From: Terriglobia bacterium
Lineage (GTDB): Bacteria > Acidobacteriota > Terriglobia > Bryobacterales > Bryobacteraceae
Direction: 5' to 3'
Assembly: GCA_025363475.1 (NCBI GenBank)
Contig: JANYDS010000070.1
Location: 1-46,988, forward strand
Length of the DNA stretch: 46,988 bases
Each line of letters opens with the position of its first letter. The stretch's first letter is position 1. Both the position numbers and the translations under genes were made by a program. Under the pieces are notes generated by a model. That model ran no database searches. It was not told where the DNA came from and saw nothing but the letters and a program-made list of their open reading frames with translations. Positions 8,091 to 16,050 of the stretch are shown in pieces.

Positions 8091-9503
8091 CTAGCGCTTC
8101 CCGATTGACGACTTAGCAGCCTCGGCGATTGTTGCGTCGGCTTCGGGTCGCAGGATATAGCCGGCCTTAAAGTTCTTCTCCGTCACAGCGCGCACTGCGG
8201 CGACGTACGCCTCGTCGCTGGGGTAGAGCGCGGCGCGCTTCTGTTCATCGAAGTCTTTGTGTGACCCATACAGGCGGCAGAAACCGGGCCCGGTGTTCAG
8301 TCCGCTGTTGAGGCCCGTCGGCACGGCAAGCTCGGCCAGCCGGATGCCGCCGCCCGATGAATTCCCGTTCGTGTCACGTTTGATCACTCCCGGAGGTCCG
8401 ACTGCGGTCACGTCGATTGGCTGCGCCGTCGGAGGCGCTTTTCCAGAACGAACCCACTCGGCGAGATGGTCAATCGCCGCATCCATCACCTGATAAAACG
8501 GTACGTGACTATAAAGGGGTTCGGCGCAGGGATTGGTGCCCGCCGACGGCACAAGAGGCTGCGCGCCGCCCCGCCCTCCGCCCGCCGGTGCCTGAATTTG
8601 CGGGTTTCCATCACGCTTGCTCAGCAGTTCGGAACTCGCGCGGAACTGCGTGTCGACGTGTGAATCTCCGGCCACTTCCCACGAGCGGAAGTTTTCGGTA
8701 TCGGGCTGACGGAGGGCAGCCTGGCTCAGGATCACGTCCGTCTCGGAGAGGATCTTGAAGACTTTCAGCTTGCCGAGGTCCGTGCGGATTTTTGTGCCGC
8801 CTCCGTGCACGATCGCGGCGTCGTATACCGGATCGAGAGGATGTACATCGTTCACGTAGATGCCGAGGCGCTGGGCCGATTGCGAATGCCCGGTGGCGAT
8901 GACGCGCTGCGGTTTCAGGCCCCCGAGGAGACTTGTTAATCCCGGTTGGCGGGCCGCGCGTCCTACATCGGCAAACACGTCGTAGCTGAGCGAATCGTCA
9001 TTAATCGTGCCGTCCGCTGTCACATCGAGCGAGGCGTAGCGCTGTTTGTTCCACACCTTCATTGAATCGACGCCGATGCGCTGCGGCGTGGCGGCGATGA
9101 AGGCGTAGCCGGAGCGCATCAGGTAGTCGTGGACCTGGTACCAGTCGATGATCTGGTCGTGCCCGGCGGTGACGTTGTTCCATTCGACGATTACGGTGCC
9201 GTTGAATTTTGCGGAATCGGCAGGGCGGCGCACGATGACGCGGGTTTGATATTTGTGCTCGCCGTCGATGATTTTGCCGGTGGTGCCTTCGGGTGTCTGG
9301 TAGCGGTTGGCGGTGCCGGCGATGAAGTATTCGTATTCGACGTAGCCCTTTGCCTTCAGATCTTCGAGTGCGGCGAGGTAGGGGTAGTCGCGGGAAGGGT
9401 CGCCTGGCATGGCTTTGGCGATTACCGGACCGGTTACTACCGGATTCGCGGCATACATGCTTGCGGACATGGCGGCCAGAATCAGAATGTTGATTTTTCG
9501 CAT
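8091..9503 (-). CDS. secreted alpha/beta hydrolase-domain protein (Abhydrolase_10 type)
   Basis: The 470-residue protein has a Sec signal (MRKINILILAAMSASMYA) and belongs to the large alpha/beta hydrolase-domain family found in soil acidobacteria and proteobacteria. Landmarks are TVIVEWNNVTAG (near residues 103-114), the nucleophile elbow GHSQSA near residue 205, and the late SHKDFDEQK segment near 415. A Gly-rich low-complexity loop (APAGGGRGGAQ) sits near residue 305. AGGAAA lies before the ATG. It diverges from soxC across 103 bases. The reaction is probably ester hydrolysis; the substrate is not known. Confidence 0.8.
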   Translation of the reverse strand: MRKINILILAAMSASMYAANPVVTGPVIAKAMPGDPSRDYPYLAALEDLKAKGYVEYEYFIAGTANRYQTPEGTTGKIIDGEHKYQTRVIVRRPADSAKFNGTVIVEWNNVTAGHDQIIDWYQVHDYLMRSGYAFIAATPQRIGVDSMKVWNKQRYASLDVTADGTINDDSLSYDVFADVGRAARQPGLTSLLGGLKPQRVIATGHSQSAQRLGIYVNDVHPLDPVYDAAIVHGGGTKIRTDLGKLKVFKILSETDVILSQAALRQPDTENFRSWEVAGDSHVDTQFRASSELLSKRDGNPQIQAPAGGGRGGAQPLVPSAGTNPCAEPLYSHVPFYQVMDAAIDHLAEWVRSGKAPPTAQPIDVTAVGPPGVIKRDTNGNSSGGGIRLAELAVPTGLNSGLNTGPGFCRLYGSHKDFDEQKRAALYPSDEAYVAAVRAVTEKNFKAGYILRPEADATIAEAAKSSIGKR

Positions 9504-9565
9504 GGCGTTTTCCTGTTTATCTCAATGTCATTGTATTCGTGCTTCGGGTTAGTTGCAGAAGATTT

Positions 9566-9585
9566 GCCGGACGAGGGCGTCCGGC
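9566..9585. repeat. extragenic palindrome with AGGG loop, shared core with 12524-12540
   Basis: GCCGGACG (9566-9573) and CGTCCGGC (9578-9585) form a perfect 8-bp stem around AGGG. The core GGACGAGGGCGTC recurs at 12525-12537. The palindrome stands 21 bases upstream of the soxC start, so it could act in the soxC leader or be a REP element. Confidence 0.6.
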
Positions 9586-9606
9586 TGATATATACTCTGA
9601 TCGATC

Positions 9607-10851
9607 ATGTCAAATCCGAGCAAGCCTAACCGTCGCGGATTTCTGAAGGGTGGCACCGCTCTGGCCGGTTTGGCCGCTGCGGGCGGAGCCAAAGAAGCTG
9701 CCGCGCAGGCCACTAATCAGAGCGCTGCAGCTAAGAAGACAGAAGAAGTGATTGGCTATGGCGAGCGCTCCCGCTTCATCACGTCCAAACGCTACCCGGT
9801 GGCGGGGCGTCACTCTCCGGATGAGTTCGGCCTCATGTTCCACGTGCTCACGCCACTGCAGGATTCGGTGGGCATCATCACGCCGTCGTCACTTCACTAT
9901 TTCGCCACTCACCGCGGCTCGTTCATCCCTGACATCGATCCGAAAGAGCACCGGCTGATGATCCACGGGATGGTGGATCGGCCGTTGATTTTTTCCGTGG
10001 ATGAACTGAAGCGCCTGCCGTACGTAACCCGCGTGCATTTCATTGAATGCCTGGGCAACCGTGCACGCGCGGCAGACGCCACGGTTCAGGACACGCACGG
10101 TCTTACCAGTTGCGCCGAATGGACTGGCGTGCCGCTCTCTCTGCTTCTCAAAGAAGCGGGCGTGCAGCAGGGCGCTGCGTGGATTGTGGCCGAAGGCGCC
10201 GAAGAAGTGAAAGGGTCTTCGAGCATCCCGATCAATAAGGCCATGGACGACTGCATGGTCTGCTATGCCATGAATGGTGAACCGATCCGTCCGCAGCAGG
10301 GCTTTCCGCTGCGCCTGATGGTCCCTGGATTTGAAGGTATTTATCAGATTAAGTACCTGCGCCGTATCAAGGTGGTGGACCGCCACTACCTTACATACGA
10401 CGATTACGGCCACATTACGGCGGACCCGAAGGCAGCGGCGCTTACGAACCAGATCGGGCCCAAATCTGTGATCACTTATCCCTCCGGCGGCCACAAATTG
10501 CAGGGGCCGGGTTTTTATGAAATCAGCGGTCTGGCGTGGTCCGGGGCCGGGGCAGTACGGGGGGTTGATGTTTCCGTGAATGGTGGCCGCAGTTGGCAGG
10601 CGGCGGAACTGCGCACCCCGGCATATCCGATGGCGCATACGCGCTTCGGTTTTCATTGGCAGTGGGACGGCCAGCCTTGTACGCTGATGTCACGCTGCAC
10701 GGATGAGCTGGGCAGCGTGCAGCCGTCGCGTCAGGAAGTGGGCAAGTACTGGAATGATCCGCCGGAAAGGATTCGCGTTCGCGGCAACGACAATACGATT
10801 CAGCCGTGGAAAGTTGGCGCGGACGGAGGGGTGACCAATGGCCTTGCGTAA
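9607..10851 (+). CDS. soxC: SoxC-type sulfite/sulfane dehydrogenase molybdenum subunit
   Basis: SoxC is the molybdopterin subunit of the periplasmic sulfane dehydrogenase SoxCD, related to sulfite dehydrogenase SorA. The 414-residue protein starts with a Tat signal (NRRGFLKGG, residues 8-16). The conserved SoxC N-terminal block (PVAGRHSPDEFGLMFH, TPLQDSVGIITPSSLHY) is present. The Mo-ligand is Cys148 in IECLGN, and PQQGFPLRLMVPGFEG and the dimerisation domain (GVDVSVNGGRSW) follow. The cytochrome gene soxD overlaps its 3' end by 14 bases. No soxXYZAB genes occur in the window, so the pair may serve sulfite oxidation or an incomplete Sox route. Family is certain; substrate is open. Confidence 0.92.
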   Translation: MSNPSKPNRRGFLKGGTALAGLAAAGGAKEAAAQATNQSAAAKKTEEVIGYGERSRFITSKRYPVAGRHSPDEFGLMFHVLTPLQDSVGIITPSSLHYFATHRGSFIPDIDPKEHRLMIHGMVDRPLIFSVDELKRLPYVTRVHFIECLGNRARAADATVQDTHGLTSCAEWTGVPLSLLLKEAGVQQGAAWIVAEGAEEVKGSSSIPINKAMDDCMVCYAMNGEPIRPQQGFPLRLMVPGFEGIYQIKYLRRIKVVDRHYLTYDDYGHITADPKAAALTNQIGPKSVITYPSGGHKLQGPGFYEISGLAWSGAGAVRGVDVSVNGGRSWQAAELRTPAYPMAHTRFGFHWQWDGQPCTLMSRCTDELGSVQPSRQEVGKYWNDPPERIRVRGNDNTIQPWKVGADGGVTNGLA

Positions 10852-11425
10852 GCTCATTTTGGGCGCTGCGGCGTTTTGTTTCTGTCAGATCGTTTGGGCA
10901 CAATCACCTGCCTACGGCGTGGGCCGCAAACCTACTGCTGAAGAGATCAAGGCCTGGGATATATCGATCGGGCCGACGGGCAAGGAACTTCCGGCCGGGC
11001 ATGGGACGGCGAAGGAAGGCGCGGCAATTTATAAAGTAAAGTGCGCCGGGTGCCATGGCGCGGACGGCTATTCAAAGAATCATGCTCCCACGCTGATTCA
11101 GAGCAAGATTCCGCGGCCCAAGGAAGGTGTTGTGCATTGTCTTGAACCCTGTGTGGACGATAACAATACGATGGCCGTCCATTCGCCTTACGCGAACGTA
11201 ATTTGGGATTACATTAACCGTGGCATGCCGCTGGGCCGGGAAGGTTCGCTCAAGCCCGATGAGGTGTATTCGCTCACGGCGTTCCTGCTCTTCCGGAACA
11301 ATGTGATCACAGAGGCTGAGTTGATGAGTGAGACAACGCTGCCGGCGGTGAAGATGCCGAATGTCAACGGGTTTGCTGTGGCGGAGTGGAAGCACGGAAC
11401 TCCGCGGCTTCAGCGCTATCCCTGA
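10838..11425 (+). CDS. soxD: SoxD-type c-type cytochrome subunit, monoheme
   Basis: The product is a secreted cytochrome c (signal MALRKLILGAAAFCFCQIVWAQ) that takes electrons from the SoxC molybdenum centre. It carries the SoxD hallmark AWDISIGPTGKELPAGHGT (near residues 39-57), a single heme motif CAGCH (69-73), and candidate distal methionines in RGMPLG. Paracoccus SoxD has two heme domains, so this is the short monoheme form. A further Cys pair (CLEPC, near residues 106-110) may form a disulfide. The gene overlaps soxC, consistent with one transcript, and is followed by a terminator hairpin. Confidence 0.9.
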   Translation: MALRKLILGAAAFCFCQIVWAQSPAYGVGRKPTAEEIKAWDISIGPTGKELPAGHGTAKEGAAIYKVKCAGCHGADGYSKNHAPTLIQSKIPRPKEGVVHCLEPCVDDNNTMAVHSPYANVIWDYINRGMPLGREGSLKPDEVYSLTAFLLFRNNVITEAELMSETTLPAVKMPNVNGFAVAEWKHGTPRLQRYP

Positions 11426-11434
11426 TAACCGGCC

Positions 11435-11468
11435 GGCAGGGGATTCCGCTCGGGATCCCCTGCCTTTA
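11435..11468. terminator. terminator hairpin between soxD and the dienelactone hydrolase gene
   Basis: GGCAGGGGAT (11435-11444) pairs with ATCCCCTGCC (11455-11464) around a 10-nt loop and is followed by TTT. It lies between converging genes and can end the soxCD transcript. Confidence 0.65.
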
Positions 11469-11483
11469 AGCCGCTCCCCGCGG

Positions 11484-12347
11484 TTAGGCCAGAGCCTTAC
11501 CGTAGTGGGCCAGTAAACGGCTCCACGCTTTCTCCGCGAGATGCTCGTTGTAGACACCGGAATCGGGCGGGCACCAGCCATGCGCCGAACCCGTGTAGAC
11601 CTCGATCTCAGCAGGCAGATTCGCCTTGGCGAAGGTTTCTTTCAGTGTGTCTTTATCAGTGGGCGCGCGCGAATCGTCATTGGCTGCGATAGCGACCAGG
11701 AACTGCGCCTTCGATTTTGACGCCTGAAGGTGCGGGCTGTTGGGGGCCGGTGTTACCAGTCCGCCGCCATGGAATGAACCGACTGCCCCCACGCGGTCTG
11801 GCATGGCAGCGGAGGTACGAAATGCCATGGGGCCGCCCATGCAATAGCCCTGCGTGCCGATTTTGCGATTCTTCGCGACGGATGCCTGCTGGTCAAGCCA
11901 GCCGATGAATGCTTTCGCATCGGTCATATGGGTGGTTTCGTTGAGGCCCTGGGCGAGCGGCATCAGCTGCGCGATGGGGGTTGCCGCACCGGTGGCCGCG
12001 GTGGGGGCCTTTTGGGCGCGGTAGAAAGGATTTACCACCAGCACCGAATAGCCTGATTCGGCGAGGCGTTTGGCCATCTGGCGGAACGCGGGCCGCAACC
12101 CGAAGATATCCGGCCAGACCAGAACGCCGGGCGCGGTGCCGGTCGCGGGATGCACAAAATAGCAATCGGCTGTACCGTCGGGTGTCTTGATGGTTACGTC
12201 GGATTCGGTGACGGTTGCGGCGTTGGCAACTTTCGGCAGCATCATGGCGATGCCTGCACCCAGTGCAATACCGAATTGCTTTCGTGTCACTAAACCGCGG
12301 GCTTCGTAATCTTTACGGTCGTCCTCAAAATGATCCTGATCACACAT
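11484..12347 (-). CDS. dienelactone hydrolase family protein, exported
   Basis: Dienelactone hydrolases open cyclic esters using a Cys-Asp-His triad. The start at 12347 is preferred because GGGGA precedes it and the product then begins MCDQDHFEDD; the longer frame to 12389 adds 14 residues with no such site. Residues 20-43 (TRKQFGIALGAGIAMMLPKVANA) look like a Tat-like or membrane-anchoring signal with an RK pair. The nucleophile is Cys169 in GYCMGG, the acid is in IAANDDSR, and the base is in GSAHGWCPP near residue 260. It is divergent from the cupin at 12559. The true substrate is unknown. Confidence 0.88.
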   Translation of the reverse strand: MCDQDHFEDDRKDYEARGLVTRKQFGIALGAGIAMMLPKVANAATVTESDVTIKTPDGTADCYFVHPATGTAPGVLVWPDIFGLRPAFRQMAKRLAESGYSVLVVNPFYRAQKAPTAATGAATPIAQLMPLAQGLNETTHMTDAKAFIGWLDQQASVAKNRKIGTQGYCMGGPMAFRTSAAMPDRVGAVGSFHGGGLVTPAPNSPHLQASKSKAQFLVAIAANDDSRAPTDKDTLKETFAKANLPAEIEVYTGSAHGWCPPDSGVYNEHLAEKAWSRLLAHYGKALA

Positions 12348-12501
12348 GGTGGTCCCCTTCGTGAGGCGCAGTTTGCGGATGGTCCGCACGCCTACCGGAT
12401 TATTTTACTTCTAATTTGGTTTGAGCGGGTATCGGCTGAAGTAAAGAACTGTTTCGTCGCGTCAGGCTATGATGAATTTCGCGCTTGGCCGCTGGCCGGA
12501 T

Positions 12502-12543
12502 GTCCGGTCAGGGGACCGGACGCGGACGAGGGCGTCGGCCCTC
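12502..12543. repeat. two adjacent palindromes in the cupin leader
   Basis: GTCCGGTC (12502-12509) and GACCGGAC (12514-12521) flank AGGG; next, GAGGGC (12528-12533) and GCCCTC (12538-12543) flank GTCG. The second contains GGACGAGGGCGTC, also present in the palindrome at 9566-9585. The pair lies just ahead of the GAGGAGA ribosome binding site, so it could also fold in the mRNA leader. Confidence 0.55.
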
Positions 12544-12558
12544 CATTGAGGAGACAGG

Positions 12559-12996
12559 GTGCGAATATTTTTGATTGTGATGGTTGCTGGTTTTGCGGCA
12601 GTGGCTCTGGCGCAGCAGCCCGACAACACGTTTGTCAGCGCCGCCGATGTGGACGCGATGGTGGCCAAAGCGAAGACCGACAGGAAGCCCGATCAGGCTA
12701 ACTTTATTCAGCCGCTTTTGAGGCTGGCTCCGTATCGCGCGAACCTGGAGTACCGAATCGAGGGCGTTGACACGCCTGCCACAATACACGAAAAGGAGGC
12801 CGAGTTGATCTATGTAATCGACGGCGCGGGGACCTTCACGACTGGCGGAAAACTTTCCGGTACCGGGGTGGAAGGCGGTACTTCACGCAAGATTTCGAAG
12901 GGCGATTATATTTTTGTGCCCGAGAATACGCCCCACTCTTTCACGAAGACTGAGGGTCGGCTGGTCATTATGTCGATCCACGTGCCGCGGGGTTGA
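12559..12996 (+). CDS. secreted cupin-domain protein
   Basis: The GTG start at 12559 is supported by GAGGAGA five bases upstream. A Sec signal (MRIFLIVMVAGFAAVALAQ) precedes a 120-residue single cupin barrel with HEKEAELIYVIDGAGTFTTG (motif 1: His, Glu) and GDYIFVPENTPHSF (motif 2: His). It is a paralogue of the cupin at 6828-7388 but lacks its VAPKT linker. Metal binding is likely from the motifs; the ligand or reaction is unknown. Confidence 0.82.
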   Translation: MRIFLIVMVAGFAAVALAQQPDNTFVSAADVDAMVAKAKTDRKPDQANFIQPLLRLAPYRANLEYRIEGVDTPATIHEKEAELIYVIDGAGTFTTGGKLSGTGVEGGTSRKISKGDYIFVPENTPHSFTKTEGRLVIMSIHVPRG

Positions 12997-13066
12997 TATC
13001 CTTAAACCTATGGCATGCGGCGGCGGTGTACCCACGAATTTGAAAGAAGAACCGGCGGGCGGGCGC

Positions 13067-13336
13067 ATGGTGATGTGCGTCAAGTTCCAGCGCGAGATGC
13101 CCGGGCTTGACGAGATTCCCTTTGAGGGACACCCCATCGGGCAGCGCATTTACGACGGCGTTTCGAAAGAAGCCTGGAAGATGTGGATTGAGCATATGAA
13201 AATGCTGCTGAACGAATACCGGCTGAACCTTGCAACGAAGGAATCGCAGGAATTTCTGGTGCAGCAGATGGACGATTATTTCTTCGGCGCAGGCTCGGCA
13301 CTGCCGCCTGATTTTGTGCCTGCCCAGGCGAAATAG
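13067..13336 (+). CDS. YggX-like Fe(2+)-trafficking / oxidative damage protection protein
   Basis: The 89-residue protein aligns with the YggX family, which protects iron-sulfur proteins and handles Fe(II): MVMCVKFQREMPGLDE, IGQRIYDGVSKEAW, HMKMLLNEYRLNL and the C-terminal MDDYFFG are the family blocks. The conserved near-N-terminal Cys is Cys4. I chose ATG 13067 because the family starts directly with this beta strand; an in-frame ATG at 13010 would add 19 residues (including MACGGGVPTNLKEEP) without a good ribosome binding site. It ends 16 bases before the converging ATP-grasp gene. Confidence 0.88.
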   Translation: MVMCVKFQREMPGLDEIPFEGHPIGQRIYDGVSKEAWKMWIEHMKMLLNEYRLNLATKESQEFLVQQMDDYFFGAGSALPPDFVPAQAK

Positions 13337-13352
13337 CCGGCTTCCTGATTCT

Positions 13353-14582
13353 TCAGATGACGGGCAGTTTCGCCGCGATGCGGAAGCGGAGCTTTGAGTG
13401 GGCCTGGCGCAGCGAACGATCCACCTGCTCTGAAGTACTTCCTCTGGCGAAAATGAAACCCAGGTAGCTGGAGCCTTCCGGCAATTTCTCCAGCGTCTGG
13501 CCTGCTTTGGCTGTGATGGCAATTTCTTCCACTCCGCCGACTGCGGTTGCGTTGTCAACCCCCTCAGCACTTTCGAAGACGCCTGAAGCCGGGATCGGAA
13601 TCATCATTACGCCTGAGGCAATGCGCTCACGGATGAAGTGCGTGACGTCCTCACCGGCGGCGTGGCGCAGCAGGATCTCTTCCAGCGGGACTGCACCGTC
13701 ATAACGCAGCGCCTTCGCACACAGGCCGCCGATGGGACGCGGGGCCACTTCGAGGACCCAGGTCTGTTCGCCGTCATCGCGCATTTCGGCGTGAACCGGG
13801 CCATGTGTCAGACCCAGCGCGCGAACAGCTTGTTCCGCCGCCGGGACGAGCCTCGACAACGGCTGGCGTGGCGGCGTGAGATAGATGCTCTCTTCGAAGA
13901 ACGGTCCGTCAAGCGGGTCGGGTTTCTCGAAAACCGCCAGTGTCTGCAGACGTCCGGCGGTTACCAGCCCTTCCAGCGCGTACTCGCGCCCGGCGAGGAA
14001 ACTCTCGACCTGAATGTATTGGTCCTGATCTTCACCGGACAAGCGGATTTCAGGTCTTGCGAGCAGAGCTTTGATTCTGCAAAAGGCGGTGGTGAATTCC
14101 GCAGCATTGTTGACGCGGATCACGCCGCGGCTGGCGGAAAGACCGAGCGGTTTGAGGACGCAGGGATACGTGGCCAGACGCGAGTGCTGCGCCGGGTCAT
14201 CCGCAGTGCTCATGCGTGAAAAACGCGGCACCGGTAAACCTGCCTCCGCGAAGCGTTGTTTGGTGTGGAATTTGTTGCGGGCGGCATCGACTGACGCCGG
14301 TGAGTGAAACGGCACGCCGAGAGCCACGGCAGCGAGCGCCGCGAAATATGCAGGCCGGTCACCGACGGCGAGGATGCCATCGAACGGACCCGCCGCAATG
14401 ATTGCCTGCACCGACGCCGGGTCATTAAAGCGGATCGGAACAGCCCGGTCGCGCCAGGGATCTTCGAGAACATGACAGCGATCTGTGGCGAGAGCGACCT
14501 CAATACCGAGGCGGTGCGCGGCTTCGGCGAAGCTTCTGATCTGGTAGCCAGTGGTTGCGGCAACAAGCAGAATGCGTTTCAT
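13353..14582 (-). CDS. ATP-grasp ligase-like protein coupled to a radical SAM gene
   Basis: This 409-residue cytosolic protein has an N-terminal PreATP-grasp Rossmann-like domain (residues 1-105, beginning MKRILLVAATTGYQIRSFAEAA), then the ATP-grasp core: LKPLGLSASRGV for the phosphate loop (near residues 147-158), YIQVESFLAGREYALEG, and the metal-binding strand WVLEVAPRPIGG near residue 275. ATP-grasp enzymes join a carboxylate to an amine or thiol through an acyl phosphate. Its ATG lies inside the stop of the upstream radical SAM gene (ATGA overlap), so the two are translationally coupled. The substrate is unknown; biotin carboxylase-like and peptide-ligase-like roles are both possible. Confidence 0.85.
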   Translation of the reverse strand: MKRILLVAATTGYQIRSFAEAAHRLGIEVALATDRCHVLEDPWRDRAVPIRFNDPASVQAIIAAGPFDGILAVGDRPAYFAALAAVALGVPFHSPASVDAARNKFHTKQRFAEAGLPVPRFSRMSTADDPAQHSRLATYPCVLKPLGLSASRGVIRVNNAAEFTTAFCRIKALLARPEIRLSGEDQDQYIQVESFLAGREYALEGLVTAGRLQTLAVFEKPDPLDGPFFEESIYLTPPRQPLSRLVPAAEQAVRALGLTHGPVHAEMRDDGEQTWVLEVAPRPIGGLCAKALRYDGAVPLEEILLRHAAGEDVTHFIRERIASGVMMIPIPASGVFESAEGVDNATAVGGVEEIAITAKAGQTLEKLPEGSSYLGFIFARGSTSEQVDRSLRQAHSKLRFRIAAKLPVI

Positions 14583-15937
14583 AGCCCGGCGAGTTGTTCG
14601 GCGGTTGGCTCGGCGCAGCAGTACCAGGCCTCACTCAGTTGCGGGGCCGGAGTTTCGGGAATCAGCGTTGCGCTGTTCGGGAGAGCGCCGCCGTGCGCCA
14701 GCTCCCAGATACGCGCGAAGATCTGGTGCCGGGGGGACTGATGGCGGTCTTCGGCCTGAATGAGCGACTGTAAATCGCTGCACAATTTGTCCATGGCAGG
14801 GTCATCGTGGTGCCAGCGGTAAGAGAGCGCGTCAGAATCGAAGTCGCCGGTTTTACCTTCGAGTTCAGGCAATTCAAGGAGTCGCGAGCCGGCGGGGATT
14901 AGCAGCCGGATGGCCAGTTGAATGGGAGCGACATTGCCGACCAGACCCAGCGCCGCGATGGTTTCAAGAAGGTCGCGGTAGTCATCGCGCGTGGTCCACG
15001 GGGTGAAGGTGACGAAGGTGGGAGAAAGCGTTAAGCCGGCGGCGCGGGTGAGGTGGACGGCTTCGATGAAATCGGCGCGCGTATGGCCCTTGTCGAGGAG
15101 GTCGAGGACGTGGTCATTGAGGGATTCGACCGCCGAAATAATGAACAGACAGCCTGTTAATTTGAGGCCGGGGAGCAGGTCGCGGTGTTTGAGGAGATGC
15201 TCGATTTTGATGGTGGCGTCCCAGGTGAGCGCGGGGAATTCGGCATGCAAGGCCTCGGCTATCGCCATTGCATGGGTGGGGCCGTTGAAAAAGTCGGGAT
15301 CGCCGAAGGTGATGTGTTCGGCTCCAGCGGCCACCTGCTGGCGGATGTCGGCGAGGACGACGTCGCGCTGCACCACACGGAAAGCGCCGTTGTAGACGGG
15401 CACGACGGGGCAATGCCGGCAGAGGTGCTTGCAGCCGCGGCTGGCTTCCGTGGAACCTGCGATTTTCGTGGAACCGCCCGCGCTGAGGGTGGCGTAGGAG
15501 GACAAGACAGGAAATTGTGAGCGATCCGGCAGGAGAAATTGCAGGCGGGGCAGCAGGGCGAGCGGCGTTTCGCCTGGGTTGGCATCGGCCAGATTTGCGA
15601 GGGCGGCTTCAAATTCTGCGCCGAGAATGTGACTTACGCCGAGGCCTCGCAGGAACGGTTCATTCATAGGCGCGTACAGCCCATAGCAACAGATGTTGGC
15701 GTTTGGCTTCGTTTCGCGGACACGCCGGATTAGCGGGACGGCAAGGCGCGTCGCGGTGTGCATGGGCAGGTAGAACGCGATGAGGTCGGACTGGCAGACG
15801 GCTTCGAGCGGGAAGCTCTGGCGCGAGGTATCGATGTAAGTGACCTGATGACCGCGCGCACTGAGCCAGGCGGCGGCAGAGGCAAGGCCGAAGGGTTGGC
15901 GGCCGAGTTCATAGGTGGAAATCAAGGTTACTTTCAT
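14579..15937 (-). CDS. CCAEP-tail radical SAM protein with B12-binding-type domain
   Basis: The 452-residue protein has an N-terminal cobalamin-binding-like Rossmann domain (residues 1-130) and a radical SAM barrel with the 4Fe-4S motif Cys169-x3-Cys173-x2-Cys176 (RGCKHLCRHC), followed by GAEHITFGDPDFFNGP. The C-terminus reads WYCCAEP plus eight residues (438-452), the signature of the CUAEP/CCAEP-tail radical SAM family, in which some members carry selenocysteine. Here both positions (440, 441) are TGC cysteine codons, so no selenocysteine is needed. It overlaps an ATP-grasp gene by four bases. The family's reaction is not established. Confidence 0.88.
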   Translation of the reverse strand: MKVTLISTYELGRQPFGLASAAAWLSARGHQVTYIDTSRQSFPLEAVCQSDLIAFYLPMHTATRLAVPLIRRVRETKPNANICCYGLYAPMNEPFLRGLGVSHILGAEFEAALANLADANPGETPLALLPRLQFLLPDRSQFPVLSSYATLSAGGSTKIAGSTEASRGCKHLCRHCPVVPVYNGAFRVVQRDVVLADIRQQVAAGAEHITFGDPDFFNGPTHAMAIAEALHAEFPALTWDATIKIEHLLKHRDLLPGLKLTGCLFIISAVESLNDHVLDLLDKGHTRADFIEAVHLTRAAGLTLSPTFVTFTPWTTRDDYRDLLETIAALGLVGNVAPIQLAIRLLIPAGSRLLELPELEGKTGDFDSDALSYRWHHDDPAMDKLCSDLQSLIQAEDRHQSPRHQIFARIWELAHGGALPNSATLIPETPAPQLSEAWYCCAEPTAEQLAGL

Positions 15938-16050
15938 GGTCTGTATTCGGTTGGTTTATCCAGTATGGCGGAAGCGCGTGAAATGGGGCGCTCCAGCGGT
16001 CTGGGTTCGGTGGCCCTCCAAGTGCATGGGTTGTACCAGAGGTCACTGCA

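Noticed and set aside
8044-8096. Repeated ACCGGC near the end of the graveyard
   Set aside because: The copies are direct and short, and do not form a stem or a convincing repeat unit.
14612-14623. Possible selenocysteine codon in the CCAEP tail
   Set aside because: Both positions are TGC; there is no in-frame TGA before the true stop.
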